Assembly (NCBI GenBank): GCA_046594215.1
Contig: JBKJPX010000007.1
Location: 139,167-203,166, forward strand
Direction of reading: 5' to 3'
DNA length: 64,000 bases
Source of the DNA: Panacagrimonas sp046594215
GTDB lineage: Bacteria; Pseudomonadota; Gammaproteobacteria; Nevskiales; Nevskiaceae
Under the pieces are notes generated by a model. The model saw only the letters and a program-made list of their open reading frames with translations, had not been told where the DNA came from and made no database searches. The translations under genes were made by a program, and so were the position numbers. The stretch's first letter is position 1; each line of letters begins with the position of its first letter. This document shows, piece by piece, positions 62,838 through 64,000 of the stretch.

Positions 62838-64000
62838 ATGAGCAAGACCCGCAAAGTCGTCCTCGCGTACTCGGGAGGTCTCGACACCTCCGTCATCCTC
62901 AAGTGGCTGCAGGACACCTACCAGTGCGAGGTGGTGACCTTCACCGCCGACATCGGCCAGGGCGAGGAACTCGACCACGTGCGTCCCAAGGCGCAGCAGT
63001 TCGGCGTGAAGGAAATCTTCATCGATGATCTGCGCGAGGAATTCGCACGCGATTTCGTGCTCCCGATGTTCCGCGCCAACGCGATCTACGAGGGCGAGTA
63101 CCTGTTGGGGACCAGCATCGCGCGCCCGCTGATCGCCAAGCGCCTTGTGGAGATCGCGAAGATCACCGGCGCCGACACGATCAGCCACGGTGCCACCGGC
63201 AAGGGCAACGACCAAGTGCGCTTCGAACTCGGTGCCTACGCACTGTGGCCCGAAATCAAGGTCATCGCGCCCTGGCGCGAGTGGGACCTGAATTCGCGCG
63301 AGAAGCTGCTGGCCTACGCGGCCGAGCACAACATTCCCATCGCGAAGAAGAAGGGCGGTGGCTCGCCCTACTCGATGGACGCCAACTCGCTGCACATCAG
63401 CTACGAGGGCGGCGGTCTGGAGGATCCGTGGTGGTGCCCGCCGGACGACATCTGGCGCTGGACCAAGAACCCGGAAGACGCGCCCAACGAGCCCGAGCTC
63501 ATCACGATCGAATACGTGAAGGGCGACCCGGTCGCGATCAACGGCCAGAAGCTGAGCCCCCACAACGTGCTGGCGACGCTCAACGAGATCGGCGGCAAGC
63601 ACGGCATCGGTCGCCTCGACATCGTAGAGAACCGCTACGTCGGCATGAAGAGCCGCGGCTGTTACGAGACGCCGGGCGGCACCATCCTGCTCAAGGCCCA
63701 TCGCGCGATCGAGTCCCTTTGCCTGGACCGCGAGGTCGCGCACATGAAGGACGAGCTCATGCCGCGCTACGCCAGCCTGATCTACAACGGCTACTGGTGG
63801 AGCCCGGAGCGAAAGATGCTTCAGACGATGATCGACAATTCCCAGGAGCGCGTGAACGGCGAGGTGCGGCTCAAGCTCTACAAGGGCGCGGTCTACAACG
63901 CCGGTCGCCGTTCGGCAGACAGCCTTTTCGACGCGACGATTGCCACGTTCGAGGACGATCGTGGGGCATACAACCAGAAGGATGCGGAGGGATTCATCCG
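62838..64000 (+). CDS. argG: Argininosuccinate synthase (5' part, 3' end outside window)
   Basis: Joins citrulline and aspartate with ATP in arginine synthesis. The first 387 codons are present; the gene runs off the window end. Seen: the PP-loop LAYSGGLDTSVILKWL at residues 9-24, TADIGQGEEL, GTSIARPLIAKRLVEIA, HGATGKGNDQVRFEL with the citrulline/aspartate binding residues, and ENRYVGMKSRGCYETPGG. It begins at ATG 62838. It stands apart from argC at 42351, so the arginine genes are scattered. Confidence 0.97.
   Translation, partial: MSKTRKVVLAYSGGLDTSVILKWLQDTYQCEVVTFTADIGQGEELDHVRPKAQQFGVKEIFIDDLREEFARDFVLPMFRANAIYEGEYLLGTSIARPLIAKRLVEIAKITGADTISHGATGKGNDQVRFELGAYALWPEIKVIAPWREWDLNSREKLLAYAAEHNIPIAKKKGGGSPYSMDANSLHISYEGGGLEDPWWCPPDDIWRWTKNPEDAPNEPELITIEYVKGDPVAINGQKLSPHNVLATLNEIGGKHGIGRLDIVENRYVGMKSRGCYETPGGTILLKAHRAIESLCLDREVAHMKDELMPRYASLIYNGYWWSPERKMLQTMIDNSQERVNGEVRLKLYKGAVYNAGRRSADSLFDATIATFEDDRGAYNQKDAEGFI

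Noticed and set aside
1..64000. Search by eye for CRISPR arrays, tRNA or rRNA genes, transposases and prophage genes
   Set aside because: None was recognised; every long frame fits a chromosomal gene or a shadow of one.

Overview
The window reads as a chromosomal segment of a GC-rich gammaproteobacterium. A Xanthomonadales/Lysobacterales-type organism is my best guess. The guess rests on the gene set (ErpA, RppH, OpgG/OpgH, HldE, YhdP, PbpC, HemJ, Bfd/Bfr, RNase G, RNase T, RND pump) and on the strong GC bias at third codon positions. It is densely coding on both strands. There is no rRNA, tRNA, phage, transposase or CRISPR array that I can see. The first gene (ilvE) and the last gene (argG) are cut by the window edges.

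Layout. 1-5.1 kb: branched-chain aminotransferase 3' end, a REP-like doublet, the LPS heptose enzyme HldE, a D-aminoacylase-type amidohydrolase and an HDOD protein. 5.1-14.3 kb: a secreted S9 peptidase, the DEAD-box helicase RhlE, an RRM protein, a POT peptide transporter, a trypsin-like protease with a C-terminal Gly-rich/hydrophobic/Arg sorting tail, and a TolC-like channel. 14.4-22.2 kb: maf-rng-yhdP-nitrilase, in the order conserved in many gammaproteobacteria. The tldD gene expected next is absent and a lower-GC orphan gene stands there instead. 22.2-31.6 kb: pdxH, then signalling genes: a 1374-aa BvgS-like hybrid kinase, a REC/HD-GYP response regulator, an acrylyl-CoA-reductase-like enzyme and a PAS/GAF histidine kinase.

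32-41.9 kb: a flavin-nucleotide-binding protein facing a dodecin, a HerA-like ATPase, an RLAN-RimK amidoligase coupled to a GNAT acetyltransferase, a FecR/SPOR envelope protein, a HAD hydrolase, rppH with a DUF2799-like lipoprotein, and bfd/bfr with a Fur-box-like site over the bfd promoter. 41.9-50.5 kb: hemJ; an argC-DUF6776-bactofilin-erpA-pbpC run; then, on the minus strand, an olsB/olsA-like acyltransferase pair, lipA and a small exported protein. 50.6-61.8 kb: a beta-barrel protein; a tightly overlapping marR-opgG-opgH unit; and, diverging from marR, a complete RND efflux operon (adaptor, pump, outer-membrane factor) with a palindrome in its promoter spacer. 61.8-64 kb: RNase T, REP-like hairpins and argG.

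The recurring theme is envelope biology: LPS heptose, periplasmic glucans, ornithine-type lipids, peptidoglycan, bactofilin, SPOR, AsmA-like lipid transport, RND efflux and secreted proteases. Alongside it sit iron and redox housekeeping (Bfd/Bfr, ErpA, HemJ, LipA) and c-di-GMP signalling. I see no large undescribed system. The most open leads are the RLAN-RimK/GNAT pair, the marR-opgGH/RND junction, the orphan gene at the tldD breakpoint, the pbpC start that lacks a usual initiation codon, and the FecR-SPOR protein with repeated motifs.
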